Positions 38,489-47,590 of a DNA stretch of 64,000 bases are shown piece after piece. Each line of letters opens with the position of its first letter. The stretch's first letter is position 1. A program made the position numbers and the translations under genes. The stretch comes from an uncultured Coriobacteriaceae bacterium (lineage in GTDB: Bacteria; Actinomycetota; Coriobacteriia; Coriobacteriales; Atopobiaceae), in assembly GCA_902788705.1 (NCBI GenBank), contig CADALE010000021.1, positions 1 through 64,000 of the forward strand. The letters are read 5' to 3'. Under the pieces are notes generated by a model. The model did not search any database. It saw nothing but the letters and a program-made list of their open reading frames with translations, and had not been told where the DNA came from.

Positions 38489-40450
38489 TTACTCCTCGAC
38501 CGGCTTCTTCCAGAAGGAGAGGATCAGCGCGCCGGCCACGGAGCCCGCAGCGATGGCGACAAGCCACATCAGCGGGTTGCCGATGACGGGCAGCACCCAG
38601 GCGCCACCGTGAGGGGCGGGGCTGTAGCAGCCGAACATCGCGGAGAGGCCGCCGGCGATGGCAGAGCCGATCACGCAGGTCGGGATGATGTGGCCGGGGT
38701 CAGCAGCCGCGAACGGAATGGCGCCCTCGGAGATGAAGGACAAGCCCATGATGTAGTTGACCAGGCCAGCGTCGCGATCGGCCTTGCTCCACTTGTTCTT
38801 GAAGAAAGTGGTGGAGAGGGCAACCACGATGGGGGGCACCATGCCGCCAGCCATGCAGGCGGCCATGACAACCTGGCCAGGGCCACCAAGGGCGGCGTCG
38901 GCAAGCAGGCCGGTGGAGAAGACGTAGGAAGCCTTGTTGAAGGGGCCGCCGAAGTCGATGGACATCATGCCGCCGACGATGGCGCCAAGAAGCACGATGT
39001 TGGCACCCTGCATGCCGCCCAGGAAGGCGTTCATGGCGGTGTTGATGGCGCCGAAGATCGGGTTCAGGACATACATCACGGCACCGGTGGCAAGGATGCC
39101 CAGCACCGGGTACAGCAGGATGGGCTTGATGCCCTCGAGCGAATCAGGCAGGTTGTCGCAGAGCTTCTTGATGAAGTTGGTGATGTAGCCAGCCAGGAAG
39201 CCAGCGGCCAGGGCTGCGATGAAGCCACCGGAGACGCACACGCTGCTGTCGAAGTCAGGGGCGGTGGCAAGGAAGGCGAAGTTGATGCCGCTCTTGGCCA
39301 TCAGGCCACCCACGACGCCGGGGGCAAGGCCGGGACGGTCGGCAATGGACATGGCGATGTAGCCCGCAAGGATGGGCAGCATCATGCCGAAGGCCTCCTC
39401 GCCGATCTTCTTGAAGAAGGCGGCCAGGAAGGTGCTGGAGCCATAGGCACCGGTGCCGGCGGCGCCCATGTCGACGAGGAACGCGAGGGCGGTGAGGATG
39501 CCGCCACCGATCACGAACGGCAGCATGTGGCTGACGCCGTTCATGAGGTGCTTGTAGATCTGCGAGCCAAGGCTCTCGGTCTCGGCCTGCGCGCTGGCAG
39601 CCACGACGGTGCCCTCCTGCACGGGAGCCTCATGGTTGAGGATGATGGTGATGAGGCGCTCGGGGTCGTTGATGCCGGCGCTCACGTTGGTGGAGTACAC
39701 CTGCTTGCCGGCAAAGCGCGAGCGGTCGACGTTCTTGTCAGCTGCGATGATGATGCCCTCGCAGTGCTCGATCTCCTCGGCGGTCAGGACGTTCTTGGCG
39801 CCTGCGCTGCCCTGGGTCTCGGCCTTGAGCACGATGCCCATTTCAGCGGCGCGCTTCTCGAGGTTCTCGGCGGCCATGTAGGTGTGGGCGATGCCGGTGG
39901 GGCAGGCGGTGATGGCCAGGATCTGCGGCCACACGCGCTCGTCGGCACGAGCCTGGGCCTGGGCAACGGCCTTCTGTGCCTGCTCGAGGTCGCGGGCAGC
40001 CTCCGCCTCGTCGATGATCTGCAGGAACTCCTGCGCAGTGTGGGCGCGACGCAGCGCGTTGGCAAAGTCGGAGTGCATGAGCAGCGCCGACAGCTTTGCC
40101 AGCATCTCGAGGTGCGTATTGGCCTCGCCCTCGGGGGCCGCAATCATGAACATGAGGTCGGCCGGCTCGCCGTCAGGCGAGTTCCAGTCCACGCCGCCGG
40201 GCACGGTCATGGCTGCCAGGCCCGGCTGCTTGACCGCAGCCACCTTTGCATGCGGGATGGCGATGCCGTCCCCCACCGCGGTGGAGAACTCGGCCTCACG
40301 AGCAAGGATGCCCTCCTTGTACGCTGCCGGGTCGTTGATGTTGCCGCTCGCGTCCTGCAGGGCCACGAGCTGGTCGATGGCATCCATCTGGTCGGCAGCG
40401 GTGGCGCCTACCTTGATGCCCTCAACCTTGAGCAGGTCAGTGATCTTCAC
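38489..40450 (-). CDS. fruA: fructose-specific PTS EIIABC
   Basis: 653-residue three-domain permease that imports fructose as fructose 1-phosphate. IIA at 1-150 with phospho-His67 (IAIPHAKV); a charged Ala/Gln linker (145-172); IIB at 173-280 with phospho-Cys183 (ITACPTGIAHTYMAAE); IIC from about 305 to 653. The start is GTG at 40450 with GGGAGAG upstream; the open frame extends 60 codons further upstream through the promoter and is not coding. It has its own promoter, although it lies downstream of fruR-fruK and probably shares their control. Confidence 0.95.
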   Translation of the reverse strand: MKITDLLKVEGIKVGATAADQMDAIDQLVALQDASGNINDPAAYKEGILAREAEFSTAVGDGIAIPHAKVAAVKQPGLAAMTVPGGVDWNSPDGEPADLMFMIAAPEGEANTHLEMLAKLSALLMHSDFANALRRAHTAQEFLQIIDEAEAARDLEQAQKAVAQAQARADERVWPQILAITACPTGIAHTYMAAENLEKRAAEMGIVLKAETQGSAGAKNVLTAEEIEHCEGIIIAADKNVDRSRFAGKQVYSTNVSAGINDPERLITIILNHEAPVQEGTVVAASAQAETESLGSQIYKHLMNGVSHMLPFVIGGGILTALAFLVDMGAAGTGAYGSSTFLAAFFKKIGEEAFGMMLPILAGYIAMSIADRPGLAPGVVGGLMAKSGINFAFLATAPDFDSSVCVSGGFIAALAAGFLAGYITNFIKKLCDNLPDSLEGIKPILLYPVLGILATGAVMYVLNPIFGAINTAMNAFLGGMQGANIVLLGAIVGGMMSIDFGGPFNKASYVFSTGLLADAALGGPGQVVMAACMAGGMVPPIVVALSTTFFKNKWSKADRDAGLVNYIMGLSFISEGAIPFAAADPGHIIPTCVIGSAIAGGLSAMFGCYSPAPHGGAWVLPVIGNPLMWLVAIAAGSVAGALILSFWKKPVEE

Positions 40451-40769
40451 TTCCGCTCTCCCTTCCTTTGCTACCTTCGAACTCTTGCCGTCAGTCCGTG
40501 CTATCCGTGCTATGGATTCCCGGAGCCAAGGCGCCGGGGGCTCCCCTTTTGTCGGGCACTTCGTGGTGCCCTCAACGTGCCAATCTACCGAAATTGACGG
40601 ATTTTGGTCGTTTTTAGATACTATACCAACCAAAACATCCAATTACAAGCATTCAGTTCAAAAAACATCCACCATTAAGCACACAAGAGCGGATGAACGT
40701 TCAGAAACTTCCAGTCACAGGCATTCTGGATGCTTGGCCAACGCCGGCAAGCACCCGCCAGGCTCAGCC
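40451..40769 (-). promoter_or_regulatory. fruA upstream region with promoter and direct repeats
   Basis: -35 TTGTAA (40643-40648), 17-bp spacer, -10 TATAGT (40620-40625) on the minus strand. Minus-strand GGATGTTTT occurs at 40632-40640 (inside the promoter) and, as GGATGTTTTTT, at 40660-40670, 28 bp apart. Such direct repeats are typical for DeoR-type repressors, so FruR is the likely binder. The 170-nt leader has no other ORF. Confidence 0.6.
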
Positions 40770-41675
40770 CTATGACAGCGTGGCCAGAAGCGCCTCCACC
40801 TCGGGCCTCGTAGCCAGGTCGGGCGAGAACGCGCTGGCCGAGCCCGTGCACAGGCCCATGCGGAACGCCTGGGTCATGTCGCCCGTCTCGATGACGCCAG
40901 CCAGGAAGCCAGCCACCATGGAGTCGCCCGCGCCGACCGAGTTGACCACGGTGCCCTTCGGCGCCTCGCTCATGGCCACCTCGCCCTTCTCGCTCACGAA
41001 CACGGCGCCCTCGCCCGCCATCGAGATGATGACGTTGCGCGCACCCTGCTCCTGGAGCTTCTTGGCGTAGGGCACGACCTCCTCGCGCGTGCGCAGCGTG
41101 ACGCCAAAGATGTCGCCCAGCTCGTGGTTGTTGGGCTTGATCACAAAGGGGTGGTACTTCAGCACGCGCGTGAGCAGGTCACGCTCGGCGTCGACTGCGA
41201 TGTTGACGCCACGCCCGTCCAGGCGCTCCATGATGCGCTCGTACATGTCGGGCGGAAGCATGGAGGGCACGCTACCGGCGATGACCAGGTAGTCGCCCGC
41301 CTTGAGCTCGTCAAGCTTCGCGAAGAGGGCATCCACGTCCTCCTCGGTGATGAGCGGCCCCATGCCGTTAATCTCGGACTCCTCGTCCGACTTGATCTTC
41401 ACGTTGATGCGGCTCATGCCCTCGGCCACCTGGATGAAGTCGCACTTCGCGCCGTAGGCACGCATGCGGTCCTCAATCTCGCGGCCCGTGAAGCCCGCCA
41501 CGAAGCCAAGCGCCGTGGAGGTGTGCCCGAGGTTGCCCAGCACGATCGAGACGTTGACGCCCTTGCCTCCCGGCAGCACGTTCTCGTAGTGCACGCGGTT
41601 GATGGCACCCAGCTTGAGGTGGTCGACGCGGATGATGTAGTCAAGGGACGGATTGAACGTGACGGTGTAAATCAT
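40770..41675 (-). CDS. fruK: 1-phosphofructokinase
   Basis: 301-residue PfkB-family kinase that turns fructose 1-phosphate into fructose 1,6-bisphosphate. PfkB signature 1 is PGGKGVNVSIVLGNLG near 36-51, and the C-terminal catalytic motif is VNSVGAGDSMVAGFLAG near 245-261 with the base Asp. The start follows GGAGAGG, which overlaps the end of fruR (2-bp gap), so the two are co-transcribed. Acts directly on the product of FruA. Confidence 0.95.
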   Translation of the reverse strand: MIYTVTFNPSLDYIIRVDHLKLGAINRVHYENVLPGGKGVNVSIVLGNLGHTSTALGFVAGFTGREIEDRMRAYGAKCDFIQVAEGMSRINVKIKSDEESEINGMGPLITEEDVDALFAKLDELKAGDYLVIAGSVPSMLPPDMYERIMERLDGRGVNIAVDAERDLLTRVLKYHPFVIKPNNHELGDIFGVTLRTREEVVPYAKKLQEQGARNVIISMAGEGAVFVSEKGEVAMSEAPKGTVVNSVGAGDSMVAGFLAGVIETGDMTQAFRMGLCTGSASAFSPDLATRPEVEALLATLS

Positions 41676-41677
41676 GG

Positions 41678-42430
41678 TTACCTCTCCACTTCGTATACGT
41701 TTCCGGCAGAGCTGTAGCTCCGATCATCCAGGTGATCGGTAATTACCGTGGCGCGGTCGAACTCGGCAAACGTGATGAGCGACACCTTCGAGAACTTGCT
41801 CGAGTCGCACAGCACGTAAGGGTGGGTGGTGTGCTCCATGGCTATCTGCTTCACCGCGGCCTCGCTGAACTCGGGGGTGGTGAAGCCCGTCTCGATGCCG
41901 GCCCCGTTGGTGCCCCAGAACCCCATGGTGAAGTGATAGCGCCTGATGTGGTTGACCGTCTCGGCGCCAACGAGCGCCTCGGTGGCCTGCTTCACCTCAC
42001 CGCCGGGCAGCAGAACGCGGCAGCCCTTGGCCAGGAGCTTCTGTGCGTGCGGAAGCGAGTTGGTGAGGTAGAGCGCCTCGGTCTGGGTGATGGCGTCAAC
42101 AAGGCACTCGGTGGTGGTTCCGGCATCGATGAACACGAAGTCATCCGGACCGATGAGCGTCGCCGCATAGGCGCCGATGGCACGCTTCTCATCCATGTGC
42201 TCGGACTGCCTGCCCGCCAACGACTGGTCGGAGATGACGAACTCGGCCGCCTGAACCTTGGTGGCCCCACCATGCACCCTGCGCACCCTCCCCTGCTGAT
42301 GGAGCTGCGTGAGGTCGCGGCGAATGGTGGATTCTGACGAGTTCAGCTGTGCGGTGAGGTCGGTCAGGGACATGCTGCCGTTGCGATTGACGAGCTCGAC
42401 GATCTGCTCTTTGCGCTCTTCGGCAATCAT
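41678..42430 (-). CDS. fruR: DeoR family regulator of the fru locus
   Basis: 250 residues: an N-terminal DeoR helix-turn-helix (RKEQIVELVNRNGSMSLTDL...SESTIRRDLTQL) and a sugar-phosphate-sensing domain with the conserved IDAGTTTECL near residue 105. The ligand is probably fructose 1-phosphate, by analogy with other fruR-fruK-fruA loci. ATG at 42430 is preceded by AAGGGAGGT. First gene of the operon; likely autoregulated. Confidence 0.92.
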   Translation of the reverse strand: MIAEERKEQIVELVNRNGSMSLTDLTAQLNSSESTIRRDLTQLHQQGRVRRVHGGATKVQAAEFVISDQSLAGRQSEHMDEKRAIGAYAATLIGPDDFVFIDAGTTTECLVDAITQTEALYLTNSLPHAQKLLAKGCRVLLPGGEVKQATEALVGAETVNHIRRYHFTMGFWGTNGAGIETGFTTPEFSEAAVKQIAMEHTTHPYVLCDSSKFSKVSLITFAEFDRATVITDHLDDRSYSSAGNVYEVER

Positions 42431-42478
42431 GCTCGACCTCCCTTGCACGTTATTGAACGTTTTTGGAGCTCACCTGTA

Positions 42479-42507
42479 ATCATAGTAGGTATTCTCCTTC
42501 ATTACAA
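42479..42507 (-). promoter_or_regulatory. fruR-fruK promoter
   Basis: -35 TTGTAA (42502-42507), 17-bp spacer, -10 TATGAT (42479-42484). The same -35 hexamer is used at fruA. Upstream (42525-42570), TTCAATC occurs twice, a possible FruR site. The remaining 190 bp to the GH1 pseudogene show no gene. Confidence 0.65.
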
Positions 42508-42708
42508 GCCTTTCGCTCAAAATCTTTCAATCGCATTTGTTTATCCCTCATTATCGTTCAGCTTCAATCAAATTGATGCACCAAGCACGCTCAGGTACGT
42601 AAATGGTATGCCCGCATGGCGTTTGTGGCCGTTCACCTAATGGCGTCCTCCTGCAGTCGACAGAGCCCCATGTGGGAAGGATTTCATATCGTAGAGTTTG
42701 GTTGTTAG

Positions 42709-44158
<1,450 letters not shown>

Positions 44159-44162
44159 AAAA

Positions 44163-44192
44163 TGCAACGGGGGTTCCGACCCCGGCGTTGCA
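44163..44192. terminator. hairpin, same family as 4967-4998
   Basis: TGCAACG (44163-44169) pairs with CGTTGCA (44186-44192) around GGGG/CCCC. It shares a core of about 20 bases with the element after the deformylase gene. Confidence 0.6.
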
Positions 44193-44198
44193 CTAATG

Positions 44199-44232
44199 GG
44201 GCGGCGTCAGGCTTCTGGCGCCGCCCTTCTTT
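44199..44232 (+). terminator. rho-independent terminator after GH1 pseudogene
   Basis: GGGCGGCG (44199-44206) pairs with CGCCGCCC (44219-44226), followed by TTCTTTC. Confidence 0.75.
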
Positions 44233-44296
44233 CGTGGGTCGGACGGAGATGAGTGCTGGTACGGCAAGGCGTGACCAGACCCGTGCCACCTAGCGG

Positions 44297-44335
44297 CTAG
44301 ATTACTCACAATTCACTAGATTGTGAGTAATTTAG
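44297..44335. repeat. long inverted repeat with ACTCACAA/TTGTGAGT core
   Basis: ATTACTCACAAT (44301-44312) is the exact inverse of 44320-44331; outer GCTA/TAGC extends the stem to 17 bp with one mismatch. Related dyads lie at 44381-44412 and 61956-61990. Confidence 0.75.
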
Positions 44336-44380
44336 CTTGGAGGGCCCTCTTTTATCTGGGCTTTTTTCCTCACGAAAGCA

Positions 44381-44416
44381 AAACTACTTATTTGGTGAAT
44401 TGTGAGTAGTTTTCGA
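44381..44416. repeat. second, partial dyad of the same family
   Basis: AAACTACT (44381-44388) faces AGTAGTTT (44405-44412). The right arm with its flank, TTGTGAGTAGTTTTCGA (44400-44416), is identical to 61978-61994. Confidence 0.65.
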
Positions 44417-44437
44417 GCTGATTCTCGCTACGGAGAT

Positions 44438-44510
44438 GGCCGGACAAAGTGCTACGTCCCCAGTGTCCGCGAAGGCGGCCGGACAAAGTGCTACGTCCCC
44501 AGTGTCCGCG
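44438..44510. repeat. tandem direct repeat, 34 bp x 2
   Basis: GGCCGGACAAAGTGC... through GTGTCCGCG is present at 44438-44471 and identically at 44477-44510 (39-bp period). Each copy can form a CGGACA/TGTCCG stem. The repeat ends directly at the stop codon of the phosphatase gene and may act as its terminator. Confidence 0.8.
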
Positions 44511-44512
44511 CC

Positions 44513-45208
44513 CTACAGGGCAAGCTCCCGTCGCACGGCATCGAAGTCCAGCTCCCAGCGGTTGGGCACGCCAGACCCGTCCATGCCGCCACAGTCAAGG
44601 CCCGAGAAGTCGGGGCGGAACACGTCCACGCAGGTAAACACACCGTCTTCCCACTCGTATACGTAGGTCATGCAGTTGGTGTTGGGGAAGGGCCGCTGCG
44701 CGCCGTGACCGGATGCCCTCACGAAGAAGTGGCCAAGCGCACCGCCCGAGCTCACCACCAACACGTTCTGCGACGTCGGGTTGCTCATGATCTCGTTGAG
44801 GCACGAAAAGACGCGCTCGCGCACCTGTGGCATGCTCTCGCCCCCGCCTGCCTGCATCACTAGCCCGCGCATCTCAAGCATGTCACCCATAAAGCCGGGC
44901 TCGCAGAAGTCGTCCTTGGCCTCGAAGATGCCAAAGCCGCACTCCCGCAGGCCCTTCTTGCGCACATAGGGCCTCACCTCGCCAAACGCTGCCTGGCACA
45001 CCAGCTCCATGGTGTCGCAGCAGCGCTCGGACGTGCTGGAGTAGAAGTGGTCGAAGTCCACGCCCCGGCGGGCAAGCTCCTCGCCCGCGATGCGACACTG
45101 CTGGATACCGCGCGGCGTAATGGGCGAGTCGCACCACCCCTGGCTTTTGTGCTGCACGTTAAAGAGGGTCTCGGCATGGCGCATGGCATACAGGAGCTTC
45201 TTGGGCAT
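44513..45208 (-). CDS. histidine phosphatase family protein
   Basis: 231-residue phosphoglycerate-mutase-superfamily enzyme. The catalytic histidine is in LLYAMRHAETLFN (H11), followed by SERCCDTMEL and the second histidine in VVSSGGALGHFFVR near residue 160. Many such proteins dephosphorylate sugar phosphates or small metabolites; the substrate is unknown. Length is normal. The ribosome site is weak (GAGAA). Monocistronic. Confidence 0.88.
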   Translation of the reverse strand: MPKKLLYAMRHAETLFNVQHKSQGWCDSPITPRGIQQCRIAGEELARRGVDFDHFYSSTSERCCDTMELVCQAAFGEVRPYVRKKGLRECGFGIFEAKDDFCEPGFMGDMLEMRGLVMQAGGGESMPQVRERVFSCLNEIMSNPTSQNVLVVSSGGALGHFFVRASGHGAQRPFPNTNCMTYVYEWEDGVFTCVDVFRPDFSGLDCGGMDGSGVPNRWELDFDAVRRELAL

Positions 45209-45290
45209 GGGGTTCTCGCTTTTCTCGGGATGTCGCCCGCGGGGTCGGCACGGTTTTTTGCATCCCCTATCTTAGCGCCAGCACATGGCA

Positions 45291-45336
45291 ATGGGCCCCG
45301 GCCGCTCCGTCTTGCGACGTGCGGGCCGGGGCCCAT
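45291..45336. terminator. 13-bp perfect hairpin
   Basis: ATGGGCCCCGGCC (45291-45303) is the exact inverse of 45324-45336. Located just downstream of the OAH sulfhydrylase gene (minus strand). Confidence 0.65.
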
Positions 45337-45355
45337 CCTTACTGCAAACCGACGC

Positions 45356-46633
45356 CTACGCGATGGCGGCAAACGCCTGCTCGAGGTCGGCGATAATGTC
45401 GTCGGCCTCCTCGAGGCCGCAGGAGAAGCGCACCATGCCGGGCTCGACGCCACACGCCACCAGCTGCTCGTCAGTAAGCTGGCGATGCGTGGAGCTTGCC
45501 GGGTGCAGCACGCAGGTGCGGCTGTCCGCCACGTGCACCTCGATGCTGGCAAGCTTGAGCGAGTCAAGCAGCTTGGCAGCCTGGTCGCGGCCACCCTTCA
45601 TCACGAAGCTGATGACGCCGCAGATGCCGTCCGGCAGGTACTTCTGCGCAAGGTCGTGGTCGGGGCTGGAGGCAAGTCCCGGGTAGTTGACGCTCTCGAT
45701 CTCGGGGCGCTGCTCGAGCCACTCGGCCACGCGCTGGGCGTTCTGGCTGTGACGGCGCACACGCAGGGGCAGGCTCTCGAGCGACTGGTTGAGGGCGAAG
45801 GCATGCACGGCGGGAGGGCACACGCCCAGGTCGCGAACCAACTGGCAGCGAGCCTTGGTAATGTAGGCGGCCCTGCCAAAGTCGCGCGTGTACACCACGC
45901 CGTGGTAGCTCTCGTCGGGCTCCACGAGGTCGCGGAACTTGTCGGGATGCGCGGCCCAGTCGAAGTTGCCAGAGTCAACCACGACGCCGCCCACGAAGGT
46001 GGCGTGGCCGTCCATGTACTTGGTGGTGGAGTGCACCACGATGTCGGCGCCCCACTCGATGGGACGACAGAACACGGGCGTGGGGAAGGTGTTGTCGATA
46101 ATCAGGGGCAGCCCCTCGGCATGGGCGGCCGTGGCAAAGGCCTCGATGTCAAGCACCGCAAGGGCGGGATTGGCAACCGTCTCGCCAAAGACCAGCTTGG
46201 TGTTGGGCTGGACGGCAGCGCGAATCTCGTCGACCGACGCACGCGGGCTGACGAACGTGGCGTCGATGCCGAAGCGCTTGAGCGTGAAGGACAGCAGGTT
46301 GACCGTGCCGCCGTAGATGGCCGCGCTGCTCACCAGGTGGTCGCCGGCCGAGCACAGGTTGAGGACCGAGATGAGCGTGGCCATCTGGCCCGACGTGGTG
46401 AGGATGGCGCCGACGCCTCCCTCCATGGCTGCGATCTTCTCCTCGACGTAGGCGCACGTGGGGTTGGAGATGCGGCTGTACATGTGGCCCTCGGCCGAAA
46501 GGTCAAAGAGGCCGGCGACCTCGTCGACCGAGCTGTAGTGGAAGGTGGTTGACTGATAGATGGGCAGGGCACGCGGCTCGGAGTTACCGGGCTTGTAGCC
46601 TGCGTGGATGACGGTGGTGTCGATACTGGACAT
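45356..46633 (-). CDS. O-acetylhomoserine sulfhydrylase / Cys-Met PLP enzyme
   Basis: 425-residue PLP enzyme of the Cys/Met metabolism family. The PLP lysine is K205 in HSTTKYMDGH; the N-terminal YSRISNPTCAYVEEKIA (52-68) and C-terminal SCGLEEADDIIADL are typical. Length and overall pattern favour O-acetylhomoserine aminocarboxypropyltransferase, which makes homocysteine from O-acetylhomoserine and sulfide; methionine gamma-lyase is the main alternative. AAAGGAG precedes the ATG, and TATACT about 30 bp upstream could be its -10. No riboswitch was seen. Confidence 0.88.
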   Translation of the reverse strand: MSSIDTTVIHAGYKPGNSEPRALPIYQSTTFHYSSVDEVAGLFDLSAEGHMYSRISNPTCAYVEEKIAAMEGGVGAILTTSGQMATLISVLNLCSAGDHLVSSAAIYGGTVNLLSFTLKRFGIDATFVSPRASVDEIRAAVQPNTKLVFGETVANPALAVLDIEAFATAAHAEGLPLIIDNTFPTPVFCRPIEWGADIVVHSTTKYMDGHATFVGGVVVDSGNFDWAAHPDKFRDLVEPDESYHGVVYTRDFGRAAYITKARCQLVRDLGVCPPAVHAFALNQSLESLPLRVRRHSQNAQRVAEWLEQRPEIESVNYPGLASSPDHDLAQKYLPDGICGVISFVMKGGRDQAAKLLDSLKLASIEVHVADSRTCVLHPASSTHRQLTDEQLVACGVEPGMVRFSCGLEEADDIIADLEQAFAAIA

Positions 46634-46777
46634 GAGAGGCTCCTTTGCTTGGGGACAAGGGAAGAGTATAGCCCCCTCACATAGCAGGATGATTACGGAT
46701 TGCGACGAGGGTCGCCAGGCGAGGCGCGCGGACCGCCTTGGTGTCGCGACCCCCTTCGGGGCCGCGCGGCAAAGCGC

Positions 46778-47590
46778 CTACGGCAGAAGCTGCTCCAGCA
46801 TGCGGGCAACCCCATCTTCCTCGTTGGTCCACGGCACCACGTGGGCCGCGGCTGCCTTCACCGCATCCTCGGCATTGGCCATCGCATACGACTGCTCGAC
46901 CGACAGCAGCATGTCCAGGTCGTTTGGCGCGTCGCCGAAGGCCACGGCCTGCGCGCGGCTTACCCCGTGATGCGCGCAAAGCAGCTCCACCGCCCAGCTC
47001 TTGCTGGCATCCGTGCTCATGATCTCGCAGAGCGTGTCATTGGAGCGCACCACGTTAAGGTGCGGGTACCGCTCGGAAACCACGCGCTGGGCGGTCATGA
47101 TGGACGCCGGCTCGCCCATGAGCAGGAACTTGTGCACGCCACCCTCGCCAAACGTGCCCGCCAGGTCGCGGCTCTCAACGCTGCGCGCCTGCACGAAGTA
47201 CTCCTCGCGCGCCACGCGCGGGTCGCTGCGGTCGTCCACAATCCAGGCATGGAAGCCATAGGTGCCGGTGGTCACGTCAGGCAGCTCCTCGTCGAGGTAC
47301 CGCTTGATCTCAAGCGCGTCCGAGGTGGGGATCACGCTGCTGTACAGCTCGTCTCCCGAGGCATCCAGCACGTAGGCACCCGAGAAGCAGGCGATGGGGC
47401 CCGCGAACCCAAGCTGGTGCTGTATGGGGTACAGCCCCTCGGGCGAGCGGGCCGAGACCAGGCAGAAGGGCACCTGCCGCGCCACCCTCTGTATGGTCGC
47501 GGCGCTTGCCGCAATGGGATGGTGCTCGTTGTCCACGAGGGTGCCGTCCACGTCGGAGAAGACGATGCGTATGTCAGGCCTGGTGCTCAT
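46778..47590 (-). CDS. Cof-type HAD family phosphatase
   Basis: 270-residue HAD phosphatase: motif I VFSDVDGTLVDN (11-22), motif IV AFGDAPNDLDMLL near 215-227. Its ATG overlaps the stop codon of the mannose-6-phosphate isomerase-like gene in an ATGA arrangement, so the two are coupled. The likely role is dephosphorylation of a sugar phosphate linked to that isomerase. Substrate not readable. Confidence 0.9.
   Translation of the reverse strand: MSTRPDIRIVFSDVDGTLVDNEHHPIAASAATIQRVARQVPFCLVSARSPEGLYPIQHQLGFAGPIACFSGAYVLDASGDELYSSVIPTSDALEIKRYLDEELPDVTTGTYGFHAWIVDDRSDPRVAREEYFVQARSVESRDLAGTFGEGGVHKFLLMGEPASIMTAQRVVSERYPHLNVVRSNDTLCEIMSTDASKSWAVELLCAHHGVSRAQAVAFGDAPNDLDMLLSVEQSYAMANAEDAVKAAAAHVVPWTNEEDGVARMLEQLLP

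Noticed and set aside
44438..44510. CRISPR or attachment site
   Set aside because: Only two copies with a 5-bp spacer, no integrase or cas gene, no tRNA near by.
46634..46777. SAM riboswitch upstream of the O-acetylhomoserine sulfhydrylase gene
   Set aside because: The 144-bp gap lacks the conserved SAM-I elements.
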